Assembly (NCBI RefSeq): GCF_002252505.1
Contig: NZ_NNRL01000165.1
Span: forward strand, 164,035 to 228,034
Source of the DNA: Brucella grignonensis
GTDB taxonomy: Bacteria; Pseudomonadota; Alphaproteobacteria; Rhizobiales; Rhizobiaceae
DNA: 64,000 nucleotides
Direction of reading: 5' to 3'
Part shown: positions 45,193-56,379 of the stretch, in pieces
Position numbering within the stretch: position 1 is the stretch's first letter
Layout of the letters: each line of letters opens with the position of its first letter
Notes under the pieces: generated by a model
Seen by the model: only the letters and a program-made list of their open reading frames with translations
Databases searched by the model: none
What the model was told of the DNA's origin: nothing
Position numbers and translations under genes: made by a program

Positions 45193-45224
45193 TTGACTTC
45201 GTCCATAATTCCAGTAATCTGGAT
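45193..45224 (+). promoter_or_regulatory. arsR promoter with overlapping ArsR operator
   Basis: TTGACT (45193-45198) and, 16 bp on, TAATCT (45215-45220) form a promoter whose -10 lies inside the dyad TTCCAG-TAAT-CTGGAT (45209-45224). The arsR ATG is only two bases further, so the transcript would have almost no leader. Confidence 0.72.
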
Positions 45225-45226
45225 AT

Positions 45227-45586
45227 ATGGAACAGGAACAAGCAATTCTCGCTCTCGCAGCGCTCGCTCAACCAACCCGACTCGAGACGTTTCGGCTGCT
45301 CGTCAAGCATGCGCCGGAAGGACTGCCGGCCGGCGATATAGCGCGTGCGCTTGTGGTGCCGCAAAATACGATGTCGGCGCATTTGAACATTCTGTCGCGG
45401 GCAGGGCTCGTAACCTCGCAACGGCACAGCAGGATCATCATGTACCGCGCTGAGCTCGAACAGCTTCGCGATATGACGCTATTCCTTCTGAAGGACTGTT
45501 GCGGTGGATCCGCTGAATTGTGTGCGCCACTCATCGCTGAACTGACACCGTGCTGTGTCCCGACCCCGCAGGAAAGTCTGGCATGA
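45227..45586 (+). CDS. arsR: Arsenite-responsive repressor ArsR
   Basis: A 119-residue ArsR/SmtB-family repressor. Winged helix LVVPQNTMSAHLNILSRAGLV; cysteines at 91-92, 99 and 109-110 near the C-terminus (KDCCGG, TPCC) form a likely As(III) site, unlike the classical CVC in the DNA-binding helix. Its DNA-binding helix closely resembles that of the ArsR-ArsC fusion (PQNTMSxHLN), so both may bind the same 6-4-6 sites. It heads the arsC-arsC-acr3-arsO run. Confidence 0.93.
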   Translation: MEQEQAILALAALAQPTRLETFRLLVKHAPEGLPAGDIARALVVPQNTMSAHLNILSRAGLVTSQRHSRIIMYRAELEQLRDMTLFLLKDCCGGSAELCAPLIAELTPCCVPTPQESLA

Positions 45587-45702
45587 GTGCGCTCAGGGTA
45601 GAACGATTAGACGGGAGCGATCTCGAATCAGGCAGCGACATGTTCCTTGCTACCAAGAGGGCATCGCCGCTTTTTGCCTGCCTCGTGTTCATCGAAGTTT
45701 GA
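45583..45702 (+). pseudogene. Short coupled frame, possible acetyltransferase remnant
   Basis: A 39-codon frame starts at the ATGA overlap with the arsR stop (MSALRVERLDGSDLESGSDM). The start resembles the first strand and helix of GNAT acetyltransferases such as ArsN, which occur in ars operons, but the frame soon ends and the rest to 45815 shows no coding match. It could equally be chance. Confidence 0.3.
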
Positions 45703-45815
45703 CGGGAAAATCTGCCAGCCGCAGTGCTTGCCACACGGCAGCTGTCCTCTCTGCCCATCATCGGCGACGATCATGAAATCTACCCGACCACTAACTTAAC
45801 ACACGGATCACAGAC

Positions 45816-46343
45816 ATGACCGAAAAGACCTATAACGTGCTCTTCCTGTGCACGGGCAATTCCGCACGCTCCATTCTTGCCGAAGCCATCCTCAACAAGG
45901 AAGGCGGCGGTCGCTTCAAGGCTTACTCCGCTGGCAGTCAGCCGAAGGGCGAAGTCAATCCGCACGCGCTCAAGGAACTCGCGGCGCTCGGTTACGCCTC
46001 AACAGGCTTCTCGTCCAAGAGCTGGGATGTGTTTGCCGAGCCGGGTGCGCCACAGATGGATTTCATCTTCACCGTTTGTGACAGTGCAGCGGGTGAAGCT
46101 TGCCCGGTATGGATCGGTCACCCGATGACAGCCCATTGGGGCGTCGAGGATCCTGCATCTGTCAACGGAACCGAAGTCGAAATTCAGCGGGCATTCGCGC
46201 AGGCGGCGCGGTTTCTGAAAAATCGTATCACGGCATTCCTGAGCCTTCCGCTCGAATCCATTGATCGCCTGGCCCTCGAAACACGGCTACGGCAGATCGG
46301 AACGATGGAAGGAACGACCGGTGTTCGGGAAGCGACCAATTAA
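45816..46343 (+). CDS. arsC: Arsenate reductase ArsC, phosphatase-related class
   Basis: A 175-residue cytosolic arsenate reductase of the low-molecular-weight-phosphatase fold: P-loop CTGNSARS (Cys12), relay cysteines in TVCDSAAGEAC seven apart. It reduces As(V) to As(III) with thioredoxin or glutathione-type reductants. It is similar to the ArsC half of the fusion protein at 40602. Confidence 0.94.
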   Translation: MTEKTYNVLFLCTGNSARSILAEAILNKEGGGRFKAYSAGSQPKGEVNPHALKELAALGYASTGFSSKSWDVFAEPGAPQMDFIFTVCDSAAGEACPVWIGHPMTAHWGVEDPASVNGTEVEIQRAFAQAARFLKNRITAFLSLPLESIDRLALETRLRQIGTMEGTTGVREATN

Positions 46344-46447
46344 AGCCAGATGACGGATTCGGCCGAAGTGAAGAAACGCGCGCCGTTAATTCGTCGGCCC
46401 TCGACCTCCATACTTTCTCTCCAGTCAAACAAAAGGCCCGACGTCGC

Positions 46448-46882
46448 ATGACCAACCCCGTCGATATCGTCATCTACCACAACCCGGACTGCGGAACTTC
46501 GCGCAACACGCTTGCGATGATCCGCAACGCCGGCATCGAACCCCATGTGGTCGAGTATCTCAAGACCCCGCCTTCGCGCGCGCTGCTGGAGCAGTTGATC
46601 GACCGGATGGGAATTTCTGCGCGTGACCTTCTTCGCGAAAAGGGAACACCGTTTTCCGAACTCGGTCTGGGCGACACATCCTTGTCGGATGAGCAACTGG
46701 TTGATGCAATGATGGAACATCCCATCCTCATCAACCGCCCGATCGTCGTCACGCCTGCCGGTGTCAAGCTGTGCCGACCATCGGAAGTGGTGCTGGATAT
46801 CCTTCCAGCCGATCAGCAGGCTGCGTTTACCAAGGAAGATGGCGAAGTCGTCGTCGACCAGACCGGTCGTCGCGTGGTCTAA
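46448..46882 (+). CDS. arsC: Arsenate reductase ArsC, glutaredoxin-dependent class
   Basis: A 144-residue protein of the E. coli plasmid ArsC family (thioredoxin fold): [13 protein letters not shown] with catalytic Cys15, and the three arginines of the arsenate site, including [18 protein letters not shown]. It uses glutathione and glutaredoxin. It is unrelated to the ArsC at 45816, so two reductase classes lie side by side. Confidence 0.94.
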   Translation: MTNPVDIVIYHNPDCGTSRNTLAMIRNAGIEPHVVEYLKTPPSRALLEQLIDRMGISARDLLREKGTPFSELGLGDTSLSDEQLVDAMMEHPILINRPIVVTPAGVKLCRPSEVVLDILPADQQAAFTKEDGEVVVDQTGRRVV

Positions 46883-46967
46883 CGTAAGTCAATTCAAGCT
46901 GAACGCGTGTGACCGCAGTCTTCGTTGCAAGGCTGCGGACGATGTTTATCTGCCAAGGAGAGCGCCA

Positions 46968-48038
46968 ATGCGTCCCGAAGAACCAACACTGCGCCTGTCG
47001 TTTCTCGACCGCTATCTGACCGTCTGGATTTTTGCCGCCATGGCACTGGGTGTGCTGCTCGGTACCGTCTTTACCGGCCTGCCTGCAGCGCTCGACAGCC
47101 TTTCCGTCGGCACCACCAATATTCCGATTGCCATCGGCCTCATCCTGATGATGTATCCGCCTCTGGCGAAAGTGCGCTTCGAGGAATTGCCGCAGGTGTT
47201 TGCCGACAAGCGGGTTCTGGCGATTTCTCTCCTGCAGAACTGGATAATCGGTCCGGTGCTGATGTTTGCACTGGCGGTGATTTTTCTGCGGGACTATCCG
47301 GAATATATGACCGGTTTGATCCTGATCGGTCTCGCCCGCTGCATTGCCATGGTTCTCGTCTGGAACCAGCTTGCAAGGGGCGACAACCAGTATGTCGCGG
47401 GCCTCGTTGCCTTCAATTCGATCTTCCAGATCCTGTTTTTCAGCGTCTATGCGTGGTTCTTCCTGTCCTTCCTGCCTCCGCTGTTTGGCCTTGAAGGCAG
47501 TGTGATCGACGTCTCGTTCTGGACGATTGCGGAAGCGGTGCTGATCTATCTCGGTATTCCGTTCCTCGCCGGTTACCTCACGCGCCGCTTGCTGACTGCG
47601 AAAAAGAGCAGGGATTGGTACGAGAACGTCTTCCTGCCGAAGGTCAGCCCGATGACGCTGGCAGCCCTTCTGTTCACGATCGTCGCCATGTTCAGCCTGA
47701 AGGGTGGGGATGTGGTCCGCCTGCCGGGCGATGTGGTGATGATCGCCATTCCGCTGACGATCTACTTTCTCATCATGTTTCTTGTCAGCTTCTGGATGGC
47801 GAAGTCCGTCGGCACGGATTATCCGCGCACGACAGCCGTTGCCTTTACGGCGGCCGGCAACAACTTCGAGCTTGCCATTGCGGTTGCCATTGCTGCTTTT
47901 GGTTTGGCCTCGCCGGTCGCATTTGCCGCGGTGATTGGCCCCTTGGTCGAAGTTCCGGTGCTGATCTTGCTGGTGCAACTGGCACTCTGGATGGGCCGCA
48001 AGTATTTTACAAAGTCGGCCGGAAACCCGGCTGCGTAA
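46968..48038 (+). CDS. acr3: Arsenite efflux permease Acr3
   Basis: A 356-residue inner-membrane antiporter of the BASS superfamily with ten predicted helices. The essential Cys in [18 protein letters not shown] and the block [20 protein letters not shown] are the Acr3 hallmarks. ATG 46968 has AAGGAGAG upstream. No arsA or arsD is present. It is the main arsenite exporter of the operon. Confidence 0.95.
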   Translation: MRPEEPTLRLSFLDRYLTVWIFAAMALGVLLGTVFTGLPAALDSLSVGTTNIPIAIGLILMMYPPLAKVRFEELPQVFADKRVLAISLLQNWIIGPVLMFALAVIFLRDYPEYMTGLILIGLARCIAMVLVWNQLARGDNQYVAGLVAFNSIFQILFFSVYAWFFLSFLPPLFGLEGSVIDVSFWTIAEAVLIYLGIPFLAGYLTRRLLTAKKSRDWYENVFLPKVSPMTLAALLFTIVAMFSLKGGDVVRLPGDVVMIAIPLTIYFLIMFLVSFWMAKSVGTDYPRTTAVAFTAAGNNFELAIAVAIAAFGLASPVAFAAVIGPLVEVPVLILLVQLALWMGRKYFTKSAGNPAA

Positions 48039-48054
48039 AAAGTAAGGAAGCGCA

Positions 48055-49098
48055 ATGTCTTCGGACATTTTCGATGTCGTCGTGATCGGTGCGGGCCAGG
48101 CTGGCCTCGCATCGGCTTACTATCTGCGGCGTGCCGACGTCAGATTCGTGATCCTTGATGCTGAAGAAGGGCCCGGTGGTGCATGGCGACATGCGTGGAA
48201 TTCACTCCATTTGTTTTCACCGGCATCCTTTAGCTCGCTGCCGGGATGGATGATGCCGGCGAAGACCGAGGCGGCCTATCCGTCAAGGAATGAGGTGGTC
48301 GATTATCTGGCGCGCTACGAGGAGCGGTATCATTTTCCCATAGAACGCCCGGTCGCAGTGATGTCGGTCCGCAACGTCGAAGGCGCTCTGGAGGTCGTCG
48401 CCGATAGCAGACAGTGGCGAGCGCGTGCCGTTCTGAGCACGACCGGCACTTGGCGACATCCTTTCGTTCCGGACTATGCCGGTGCCTCTGGCTTCAAGGG
48501 CGTGCAGATTCATTCGGCGGATTATGTCTCGGCTGATCCCTTTGTGGGCCAGCGGGTCGCCATCGTTGGCGGCGGAAATTCCGGGGCGCAGATACTTGCC
48601 GAAGTATCAAGGGTCGCCGAAACCATCTGGGTCACGCCTCAGGAACCGGTGTTTTTGCCCGATGAAGTCGATGGACACGTGCTGTTTCAGCGCGCTACCG
48701 CACGGGTGCTTGGCGGGGAGAGTGGCCCAGCAGTTGGCAGCCTTGGTGATATTGTCATGGTTCCCCCGGTCCGGGACGCACGGGATCGCGGCGTGCTGGG
48801 TTCGGTGCGGCCATTCTCAAACTTTGATCGGGATGGCGTCGTCTGGCAGGACGATACTAGAAGCGATCTTGACGCCGTCATCTGGTGCACCGGGTTTCGG
48901 CCAGCGCTCGATCATCTCCAGGATCTCGGCGTGATCACGGACGATGGCAGGGTTGATGTGGATGAGGGGCGCTCGATTAAGCAGCCACGCCTTTGGCTTG
49001 CCGGGTATGGGAATTGGACCGGGGCTGCCTCGGCGACGCTTCTGGGGTCAGGCCGGACGGCCCGCGAGATGATCCCGAGACTTGTCGCGGCGCTCTAA
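48055..49098 (+). CDS. arsO: ArsO-type flavin-dependent monooxygenase
   Basis: A 347-residue FAD/NADPH monooxygenase: FAD motif [21 protein letters not shown] motif [13 protein letters not shown], and the ATG-type motif near the end ([11 protein letters not shown]). Such genes next to acr3 are called arsO; the reaction is not settled. It starts 16 bp after acr3 and its 3' end overlaps the convergent MFS gene by 51 bp. Confidence 0.85.
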   Translation: MSSDIFDVVVIGAGQAGLASAYYLRRADVRFVILDAEEGPGGAWRHAWNSLHLFSPASFSSLPGWMMPAKTEAAYPSRNEVVDYLARYEERYHFPIERPVAVMSVRNVEGALEVVADSRQWRARAVLSTTGTWRHPFVPDYAGASGFKGVQIHSADYVSADPFVGQRVAIVGGGNSGAQILAEVSRVAETIWVTPQEPVFLPDEVDGHVLFQRATARVLGGESGPAVGSLGDIVMVPPVRDARDRGVLGSVRPFSNFDRDGVVWQDDTRSDLDAVIWCTGFRPALDHLQDLGVITDDGRVDVDEGRSIKQPRLWLAGYGNWTGAASATLLGSGRTAREMIPRLVAAL

Positions 49099-50268
49099 CC
49101 GCGCAATCGCGAGGAAGGCGACAATCGCACAGGCGCCAAGCGCCGTTGTGATGGTGAGCGACCACGTCGTGCCGATATGGGCGATCGCAAACGCCAGCGC
49201 AAAAGGTGCGGTGGCCGACACGATCAACCGTGCGGCCATGACCTTGCCTTGAAGCCGGCCGTAGCCATCGCTGCCAAAAAGCATCAACGGCAAGGTACCG
49301 GTGACGATGCTGAAAAGACCGCTGCCCAAACCGAAGACAACGGCAAAAGCCATGGCTCCTGCCACCGACGGCGCGCTGATGGTCAGGATCATCATGCCAA
49401 CGGGGATCAATGTGGCGGCAATCGTTGCCAAGGCGAGCGGCGGCAGATTACCGCCGAGCACCATGTTGGCGAACCGGCTCAGCACCTGCGACGGACCAAA
49501 CAGCGTGCCGACAATGGCCGCGGTGGCCCCAAGTCCGAGACCCGACAACAGCGGCACCATATGCACCAGGATCGCTGCACTGACGAGAGATTGCAGCGAG
49601 AACCCCACCACCATCAGCTTGAACCCGAACTGCCGGACATCCGGGCTGAGACTTCCCTCGACGATCTGCGCCGTGCCGGCTTGTTTCTGTGCTCTGCCCT
49701 TGGCAAGTCCATAAGACAACCATGCGTGGAGCGGCAGGCAGACGAGCAAATTGAGACCGGCGAATACCAGGTAGACATTCTGCCATGACAGATGGGCATG
49801 CAATGCCGTGGTGAGGGGCCAGAAGATCGTTGAGGCGAAGCCGGCGATCAGGGTCAGATAGGTGATGCTGCGCTGGGCGGTGTGGGGGCTTGCCTGCACC
49901 AGCAGCGCAAAGGCAGCCCCATATTGCACGAGATTGGCGGCGATCTCGATCACGATCAGGGCGGCGACGAAGCCGCTTTTGCCCGGCGCATAGGCACAGG
50001 CGATCAGCGCCGCCGCGGCAATCGCGGAGCCGGCCGTCATGACCCGTCCCGCGCCAAAATGATCAATGGCCCGGCCAAGCCAGGGTGCAGTCAAGCCGCC
50101 CAGAAGAAGAGCCGCGGAAAGTGCGGCGAATATCCACTCCGTAGACCAGTTCAGGCCTCGCGCCATATCGGGCGCGAGGATGCTGAAGCTGTAATAGAGG
50201 GTTCCATAGCCGATGATCTGGGTGAGGCCCAGGGCAAGGATAGTGCCGACCGGCGCGCGCTCGCTCAT
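49048..50268 (-). CDS. arsK: MFS transporter of the ars cluster, ArsK-like
   Basis: A 406-residue major facilitator with 12 predicted helices, starting [21 protein letters not shown]. It is in one unit with arsH and arsR (overlap 4 bp with arsH). An arsenical MFS exporter, ArsK, was described in Agrobacterium; assignment here is from context and general similarity. Trivalent arsenicals or antimonite are likely substrates. Confidence 0.75.
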   Translation of the reverse strand: MSERAPVGTILALGLTQIIGYGTLYYSFSILAPDMARGLNWSTEWIFAALSAALLLGGLTAPWLGRAIDHFGAGRVMTAGSAIAAAALIACAYAPGKSGFVAALIVIEIAANLVQYGAAFALLVQASPHTAQRSITYLTLIAGFASTIFWPLTTALHAHLSWQNVYLVFAGLNLLVCLPLHAWLSYGLAKGRAQKQAGTAQIVEGSLSPDVRQFGFKLMVVGFSLQSLVSAAILVHMVPLLSGLGLGATAAIVGTLFGPSQVLSRFANMVLGGNLPPLALATIAATLIPVGMMILTISAPSVAGAMAFAVVFGLGSGLFSIVTGTLPLMLFGSDGYGRLQGKVMAARLIVSATAPFALAFAIAHIGTTWSLTITTALGACAIVAFLAIARLERRDKSRDHLAGRPA

Positions 50269-50972
50269 ATCGATTTCAGATCCACGCGCTGTTCGAGCTT
50301 TGCGGCCTCTTCCTTCCTCTCGCTATAGCGGTCTGTCAGGTAGTCGGACGCATCTCGGGTCAGCAGTGTGAATTTGACCAGTTCCTCGCAGACATCGACG
50401 ACGCGATCGTAATAGGCCGAGGGCTTCATGCGGCCATCCGTGTCGAATTCCTGCCATGCCTTGGCGACCGAAGACTGGTTCGGAATGGTGATCATCCGCA
50501 TCCAGCGACCGAGAATGCGCAACTGATTGACCGCGTTGAAGGATTGCGAGCCACCGGAGACCTGCATGACGGCGAGCGTCTTGCCCTGCGTCGGTCGCAC
50601 CGAACCGGTCGTGAGGGGGATCCAGTCTATCTGCGCCTTGATTATGCCGGTCATCGCACCGTGCCGCTCGGGGCTGACCCAGACATGGCCTTCCGACCAG
50701 AGAGACAGCGCGCGCAATTCCTGAACCTTGGGATCGGTATCCGGCGCACCATCGGGAAGGGGCAAACCTTCGGGATTGAAGATCTTCACTTCGCATCCGA
50801 AATGCGCAAGAAGCCGTGCAGCTTCTTCCGCCAAAAGACGACTGAACGAAATCTTCCGCAGCGATCCATAGAGGATCAAAATTCGCGGCTTATGCTGCGA
50901 ATATGCTGGACGAAGCGCATCAAGGTCGGGCTGGGAAATGAGATCAAGCGAGGCGGCTGGCAGATCGGCCAT
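50265..50972 (-). CDS. arsH: ArsH, NADPH-dependent FMN reductase/organoarsenical oxidase
   Basis: A 235-residue flavodoxin-like protein: FMN loop [12 protein letters not shown], and [20 protein letters not shown]. ArsH oxidises trivalent methylated and aromatic arsenicals to less toxic pentavalent forms. It lies between arsR and arsK on the minus strand, as the second gene of the unit. Confidence 0.95.
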   Translation of the reverse strand: MADLPAASLDLISQPDLDALRPAYSQHKPRILILYGSLRKISFSRLLAEEAARLLAHFGCEVKIFNPEGLPLPDGAPDTDPKVQELRALSLWSEGHVWVSPERHGAMTGIIKAQIDWIPLTTGSVRPTQGKTLAVMQVSGGSQSFNAVNQLRILGRWMRMITIPNQSSVAKAWQEFDTDGRMKPSAYYDRVVDVCEELVKFTLLTRDASDYLTDRYSERKEEAAKLEQRVDLKSI

Positions 50973-51019
50973 CGGGGTACTCCATCGTATAGGATTAGAA
51001 CGTTCGCATTCAGGGGCGG

Positions 51020-51352
51020 CTAAGAACCTGATCCGGCGAATTCCAAGGGCACGTCACCGGAGTCAGATTGTTCCGAACAACAGTTCTCCATCAAGAAATG
51101 AGCGAGGCCGTTGAGGGTCTCGAAATTGGCGCTGTAGACGATGGAGCGTGATTGTCGTTCGGCGCTGATCAGGCCAGCATGTTCCATCTCTTTGAGATGA
51201 AAGGAAATGTTGGAAGGCGACACGTTCACAGCTTCGGCAATCGTACCCGCCGCTAATCCGTTCGGACCGGCGATGACCAGCTTCCGAATGACCTGAAGTC
51301 GGGTCTGCTGTGAGAGCGCGCGAAACGCATCCAAGACTTGCCTTTCGTTCAT
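51020..51352 (-). CDS. arsR: ArsR-family repressor of the arsH-arsK unit
   Basis: A 110-residue repressor, different from the arsR at 45227: winged helix [21 protein letters not shown], with Cys91-Cys92 (MENCCSEQ) as the likely As(III) site. It has its own promoter with a different operator (16-bp palindrome). It is the first gene of arsR-arsH-arsK, 47 bp before arsH. Confidence 0.9.
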   Translation of the reverse strand: MNERQVLDAFRALSQQTRLQVIRKLVIAGPNGLAAGTIAEAVNVSPSNISFHLKEMEHAGLISAERQSRSIVYSANFETLNGLAHFLMENCCSEQSDSGDVPLEFAGSGS

Positions 51353-51436
51353 CAGATCAATCCTCGTTCAATGCATGGCGAGAAACAAAGCACCTGCGCC
51401 TGCTCAAACACGCGAAGCCGCAAGTTAGTTTGACGT

Positions 51437-51479
51437 TTCAATAATTATTGAATAATGGGAATTTTTTGTGTCAGGTCAA
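51437..51479 (-). promoter_or_regulatory. Promoter and 16-bp palindromic operator of arsR-arsH-arsK
   Basis: On the minus strand TTGACC (51479-51474), 17-bp spacer, ATTATT (51456-51451), overlapped by the perfect palindrome TTCAATAATTATTGAA (51437-51452). Binding there would cover the transcript start. The operator has nothing in common with the 6-4-6 sites. From 51480 to 51731 no gene is seen. Confidence 0.75.
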
Positions 51480-51731
51480 GGCACCTTATTATGTTGTTTC
51501 AATCTTTGTTGCCTGCCCATATTTGATCTATCGAAGGACGTTGGTGTATCTAGGCGTTTTGGTTGCACGCGATATACGCTAGCTGGTGATAGCCCAACAG
51601 TTTCACAGGAATGGCAAGCCGGACGGAATTCAAGTGTTTCGTGAATGGCAATACTTATCCGAGGTATAGCAAAATCGGATTGCGTGTCGGCGGTTCGTTA
51701 TGGTTCAAGGCGCCGGCAACCCTCTCTCGAC

Positions 51732-52352
51732 TCATTTTTTCAGAGTGGCTTTTGGCTTCGGTTGATAAAGCCGCCGTTTGACGTTCGCCCGCAAAGCATT
51801 GCGAAGATCTTTGTCGGTCATCGAAAGGTCGAACCATTCAGGATCAAAGTGGCCACCGCACCACCGAATGGTTTCGGCGTATTCGGGATCCTCCCGGTCG
51901 GCGATAATCTCCAGGAACCGCTCGTAACCCGAAACACCGCCGACATCCTCGGGCGGCCGCGCTCTCTTTCCATCGACGCAGGTCCCGTTCCGGGGTGAGG
52001 TAGAGAGCGCTAAGAATTCCTCGATGGTGACTGTGTGCCGCCAGCCATCACCGAAATCGTAATGGTAGCTGAAGACGGCGCCTTGCTCGAAGTCCAGCAA
52101 TCGAACCTCTGTTTGATCGAAAACCCTAGGATCGTCGTCGGTCGCATCCTCTGTCAGGATCTCAACTTCGCCGTACCTCAGGCCACCAATTCGGAACTCA
52201 AAGAGATGATAGTTCCACCAATTGAATGCGGCCTGAATGCCTAAATGAAGTTGCTCCAGGTTCCAATGGACCGGCAGGATAAGACGGCGCCAGATGTCCG
52301 GCTCGATTTCATCGATGGAAACTCTGACCTGTACAGCGTTTGCTTCGAACAT
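51732..52352 (-). CDS. Plasmid pRiA4b ORF-3 family protein
   Basis: A 206-residue protein from ATG 52352 (or longer, from ATG 52403). Family hallmarks are VRVSIDEIEPDIWRRLILP at the start, AFNWWNYHLFEF, and YHYDFGDGWRHTV, ending with the C-terminal DPEWFDL. The family is common on rhizobial plasmids and within mobile elements; the function is unknown. The starting residues before 52352 lack similarity to the family. Confidence 0.8.
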   Translation of the reverse strand: MFEANAVQVRVSIDEIEPDIWRRLILPVHWNLEQLHLGIQAAFNWWNYHLFEFRIGGLRYGEVEILTEDATDDDPRVFDQTEVRLLDFEQGAVFSYHYDFGDGWRHTVTIEEFLALSTSPRNGTCVDGKRARPPEDVGGVSGYERFLEIIADREDPEYAETIRWCGGHFDPEWFDLSMTDKDLRNALRANVKRRLYQPKPKATLKK

Positions 52353-52509
52353 TGCCTGATGAACAAGGTTGGTGGAGGATTGCTGAGAGTAGCCCCGAAA
52401 CATGCCCGGTTTCAAGCTACTGGGGTTCAGACCATAGGGAAGGTCGCGACAGCAGCATCAGTCGATAATGATCCTGCTTGACATGGGCCGCCTACGCTAG
52501 GAGCCTGCC

Positions 52510-52941
52510 ATGAAACCACACGGACGGAGAGAAGGCATGGTTCAGTCGATCGTCGAATTGCGGAATGTCGTGGGGACGGAAGCCGCAGTTGGTTGGGCCG
52601 GAGGCCATACCATCGTGGTCGATAGGCCGGAAGGCAAGGCCGGTGGTTCGGGCCTCGGCTTCAACGGAGGGCAGTTACTCGCTTTGGCGGTCGGCGGTTG
52701 CTACTGTAACGACCTTCGATATGTTGCCCATGGTCTCGGCGTCGAGATCGGAGAAATAGCCGTAACAGTACAGCTGGAACTGGACGGTGCGCCTCTTGTC
52801 GCCACCAGCGCCGTACTGTCCGTGAGATGCACAACATTGGATGGGTCCGACCCAAAGACCTTGATCGATCAAGCCTGGTCGATCTGCACAGTAGCCAATT
52901 CTCTCAATCGTGGCATACCGACCGCGGTGAAGGTGGTCTGA
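52510..52941 (+). CDS. OsmC-family protein
   Basis: A 143-residue OsmC/Ohr-fold protein. Cysteines occur in GGCYCNDLR (near 65) and in SICTVAN (near 128), where the family keeps its peroxide-reducing thiols, with an extra Cys in the first motif. ATG 52510 (AGGAG upstream) or ATG 52537 (GGAG upstream) could start it; the family's usual N-terminus is closer to the second. Likely role: thiol-dependent peroxide reduction. Confidence 0.82.
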   Translation: MKPHGRREGMVQSIVELRNVVGTEAAVGWAGGHTIVVDRPEGKAGGSGLGFNGGQLLALAVGGCYCNDLRYVAHGLGVEIGEIAVTVQLELDGAPLVATSAVLSVRCTTLDGSDPKTLIDQAWSICTVANSLNRGIPTAVKVV

Positions 52942-53142
52942 TTGCTGGAGCGGCTTAAATGGCGTCCTTCCTGTGACCGCTCGGCAAGCAGGAAAGATGC
53001 TCTCGGCGACGCCCTTCTTTTAAACGATCGCGGCCGGGTCTTTGACGAGACCCTTCGCACGAGAGACCTCCTTGACCACGCCAGCACACCGACGCGCACT
53101 TTCCTTCGAAATCGGTCCAGACGTCATTTTGTCCTCCAGAAA

Positions 53143-53171
53143 CGGCCCGCCCCGGTGGATGGGACGGGCCG
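53143..53171 (-). terminator. Terminator of groESL
   Basis: CGGCCCG and its complement CGGGCCG form a 7-bp stem with a further GGG/CCC part, followed on the minus strand by a short T-rich TTTCT. It lies 11 bases after the groEL stop codon. Otherwise 52942-53182 shows no gene. Confidence 0.7.
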
Positions 53172-53182
53172 CACTCGTCTGT

Positions 53183-54823
<1,641 letters not shown>

Positions 54824-54859
54824 TCAATAGGCAGCTTTTTGACTGATGTACGCGCGGCC

Positions 54860-55174
54860 TTACGCGGCCCGCTTCTGCTCGGCCTGGGCTTCGATGATAC
54901 CCATCACGTCACTTTCCTTCATGATCAGCAGGTCTTCGCCGTTGATCTTGATCTCGGTACCGGACCATTTGCCGAACAGGATGCGATCGCCGGCCTTGAC
55001 GTCGAGCGCCTGGACCTGGCCAACGTCGTTCCGGGCGCCGGAGCCGACGGCGATGACTTCACCTTCCTGCGGCTTTTCCTTGGCGGTATCAGGGATGATA
55101 ATCCCGCCCTTGGTCTTTTCTTCGGATTCGAGCCGGCGGACGAGAATGCGATCATGTAGCGGTCTAAACGACAT
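54860..55174 (-). CDS. groES: Co-chaperonin GroES
   Basis: A 104-residue co-chaperonin: [20 protein letters not shown], mobile loop [20 protein letters not shown] and C-terminal [14 protein letters not shown] 55174 has GGAGG upstream; the longer frame from 55192 is not needed. Forms one operon with groEL (48 bp apart). Confidence 0.96.
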   Translation of the reverse strand: MSFRPLHDRILVRRLESEEKTKGGIIIPDTAKEKPQEGEVIAVGSGARNDVGQVQALDVKAGDRILFGKWSGTEIKINGEDLLIMKESDVMGIIEAQAEQKRAA

Positions 55175-55322
55175 GTTTTCCTCCATGGACAAACAATGGT
55201 GACTTAGCTCTCCTGGCCGGATCGGATTGCCGCATCCGGCAGGATGCGAAACCTCCTTGAGCGTTTCGCGCGAAAAATTTATTTTCGAGATTTTCCGATT
55301 TCAAGAGGGTCTTGCAGGAAAA

Positions 55323-55349
55323 TTAGCACTCGCGTGAGGCGGCTGCTAA
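55323..55349 (-). promoter_or_regulatory. CIRCE-type HrcA operator of groESL, one arm degenerate
   Basis: TTAGCACTC-N9-GGCTGCTAA: one perfect arm and one with 7 of 9 matches to the CIRCE consensus. On the minus strand a promoter-like TTGAAA-N17-TAAATT follows downstream within 55270-55310. A leader hairpin with GCATCC/GGATGC stem is at 55232-55247. Confidence 0.75.
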
Positions 55350-55451
55350 CATGCTGTAAAGGAACAATAAACGGCATTCGAAGTTGAAAAATGATTGATG
55401 CCGCAGCAGAGCTGCGTCATTCTTATGCCTGTCATGAAAAGGAGATGAAGC

Positions 55452-55724
55452 ATGCAGTTTTCGTCGGATCTTGAGCGGCAGCTCAACGGTTATGGCCTTA
55501 CCACAGCGCATATCCTCTATCGCATTCCCGACTTCGAAACCGTCCTCCAGACCTATGTCTGGCAGGACTACGACCTCGCTCCGGATTTCCCTGAAATGCG
55601 CAAATTCCTCGATTTCTGGCAGTCGTCCCTGGATGGGCCGCTGCATTCGGTTCGCTACAGTCATCAGCGGCTGATCGGGCCGAACGAATGGCGGTGTGTC
55701 GATGGTGAATTCAAGCTGCACTGA
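55452..55724 (+). CDS. usg: Usg family protein
   Basis: A 90-residue protein with the family stretch LNGYGLTTAHILYRIPDF, TYVWQDYDLAPDFPEMRKFL and the ending DGEFKLH. Usg is a small conserved protein of Rhizobiales and relatives; its role is unknown, although the name comes from its place upstream of another gene. ATG has AAGGAGATG upstream. It is divergent from groES. Confidence 0.85.
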   Translation: MQFSSDLERQLNGYGLTTAHILYRIPDFETVLQTYVWQDYDLAPDFPEMRKFLDFWQSSLDGPLHSVRYSHQRLIGPNEWRCVDGEFKLH

Positions 55725-55819
55725 GGCTTGAATCTGATTTTGCCACTTCCTAGCTCACCCGGCGATCGGGGCTTGACGAGCCCGGTCGCTTGACCACGTC
55801 TGTATGGAGTGAGACCCGA

Positions 55820-56110
55820 ATGGAAGAGAACATCAAAATCATCAAGAGTGCGAGCGTCCCGGAAAGGGAGGAGATCATCGTGGATTTCGCCCGGTGGCTT
55901 GAGACCGCCTCACAGGAAGCGCTCGTCTATGGCGAAGGACGCTTTGCCGTGATGTCTGCGAACATGGCAGAAGCAATACGGGTCAATGCAGACGAACTTG
56001 CACGTGACAATCCGGAGGCGGCCGAGCGTGTCCTGCAGCAGGCCTGCGCCATGATATCGCAGTTCAAAGCTGCCTACCCTCATCGGATTCTCAGTCGGTC
56101 AATCCATTAA
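55820..56110 (+). CDS. Conserved small protein, function unknown
   Basis: A 96-residue, mostly helical, acidic protein with no signal peptide or membrane helix (MEENIKIIKSASVPEREEII). It ends in FKAAYPHRILSRSIH. ATG 55820 is chosen over the longer frame from 55790. The neighbours (groESL, usg, hsp20) suggest a stress role. I do not recognise the family. From 56111 to 56379 no gene is seen. Confidence 0.55.
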   Translation: MEENIKIIKSASVPEREEIIVDFARWLETASQEALVYGEGRFAVMSANMAEAIRVNADELARDNPEAAERVLQQACAMISQFKAAYPHRILSRSIH

Positions 56111-56379
56111 ATCGAGGCACCAGGCGGATGGACTTCTCATGCTTCGCACCAATCATGCAAGCGCCTGGCCAAAGGCGATCGCTATGTCGTAGATGGGGGC
56201 TCTTCTCATCGGTACCTGGAGATCATGCGTTCACGGCGCCAATAGCGAGCGAGTGGTAAAAACGCCACTTTGACCTTGCCGCGCGATAGAATGTTGAAGC
56301 GCTGGTACGGCTTCGAAAAGGGTGTGAATTTTTTCTGTCGCGGCTCTTGAATCCGAAATTCCTTAAAACCAAATCGAAT

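Noticed and set aside
46827..48068. Long minus-strand frame (413 codons)
   Set aside because: Antisense of acr3, with a polar composition typical of reversed membrane-protein codons and no known motif.
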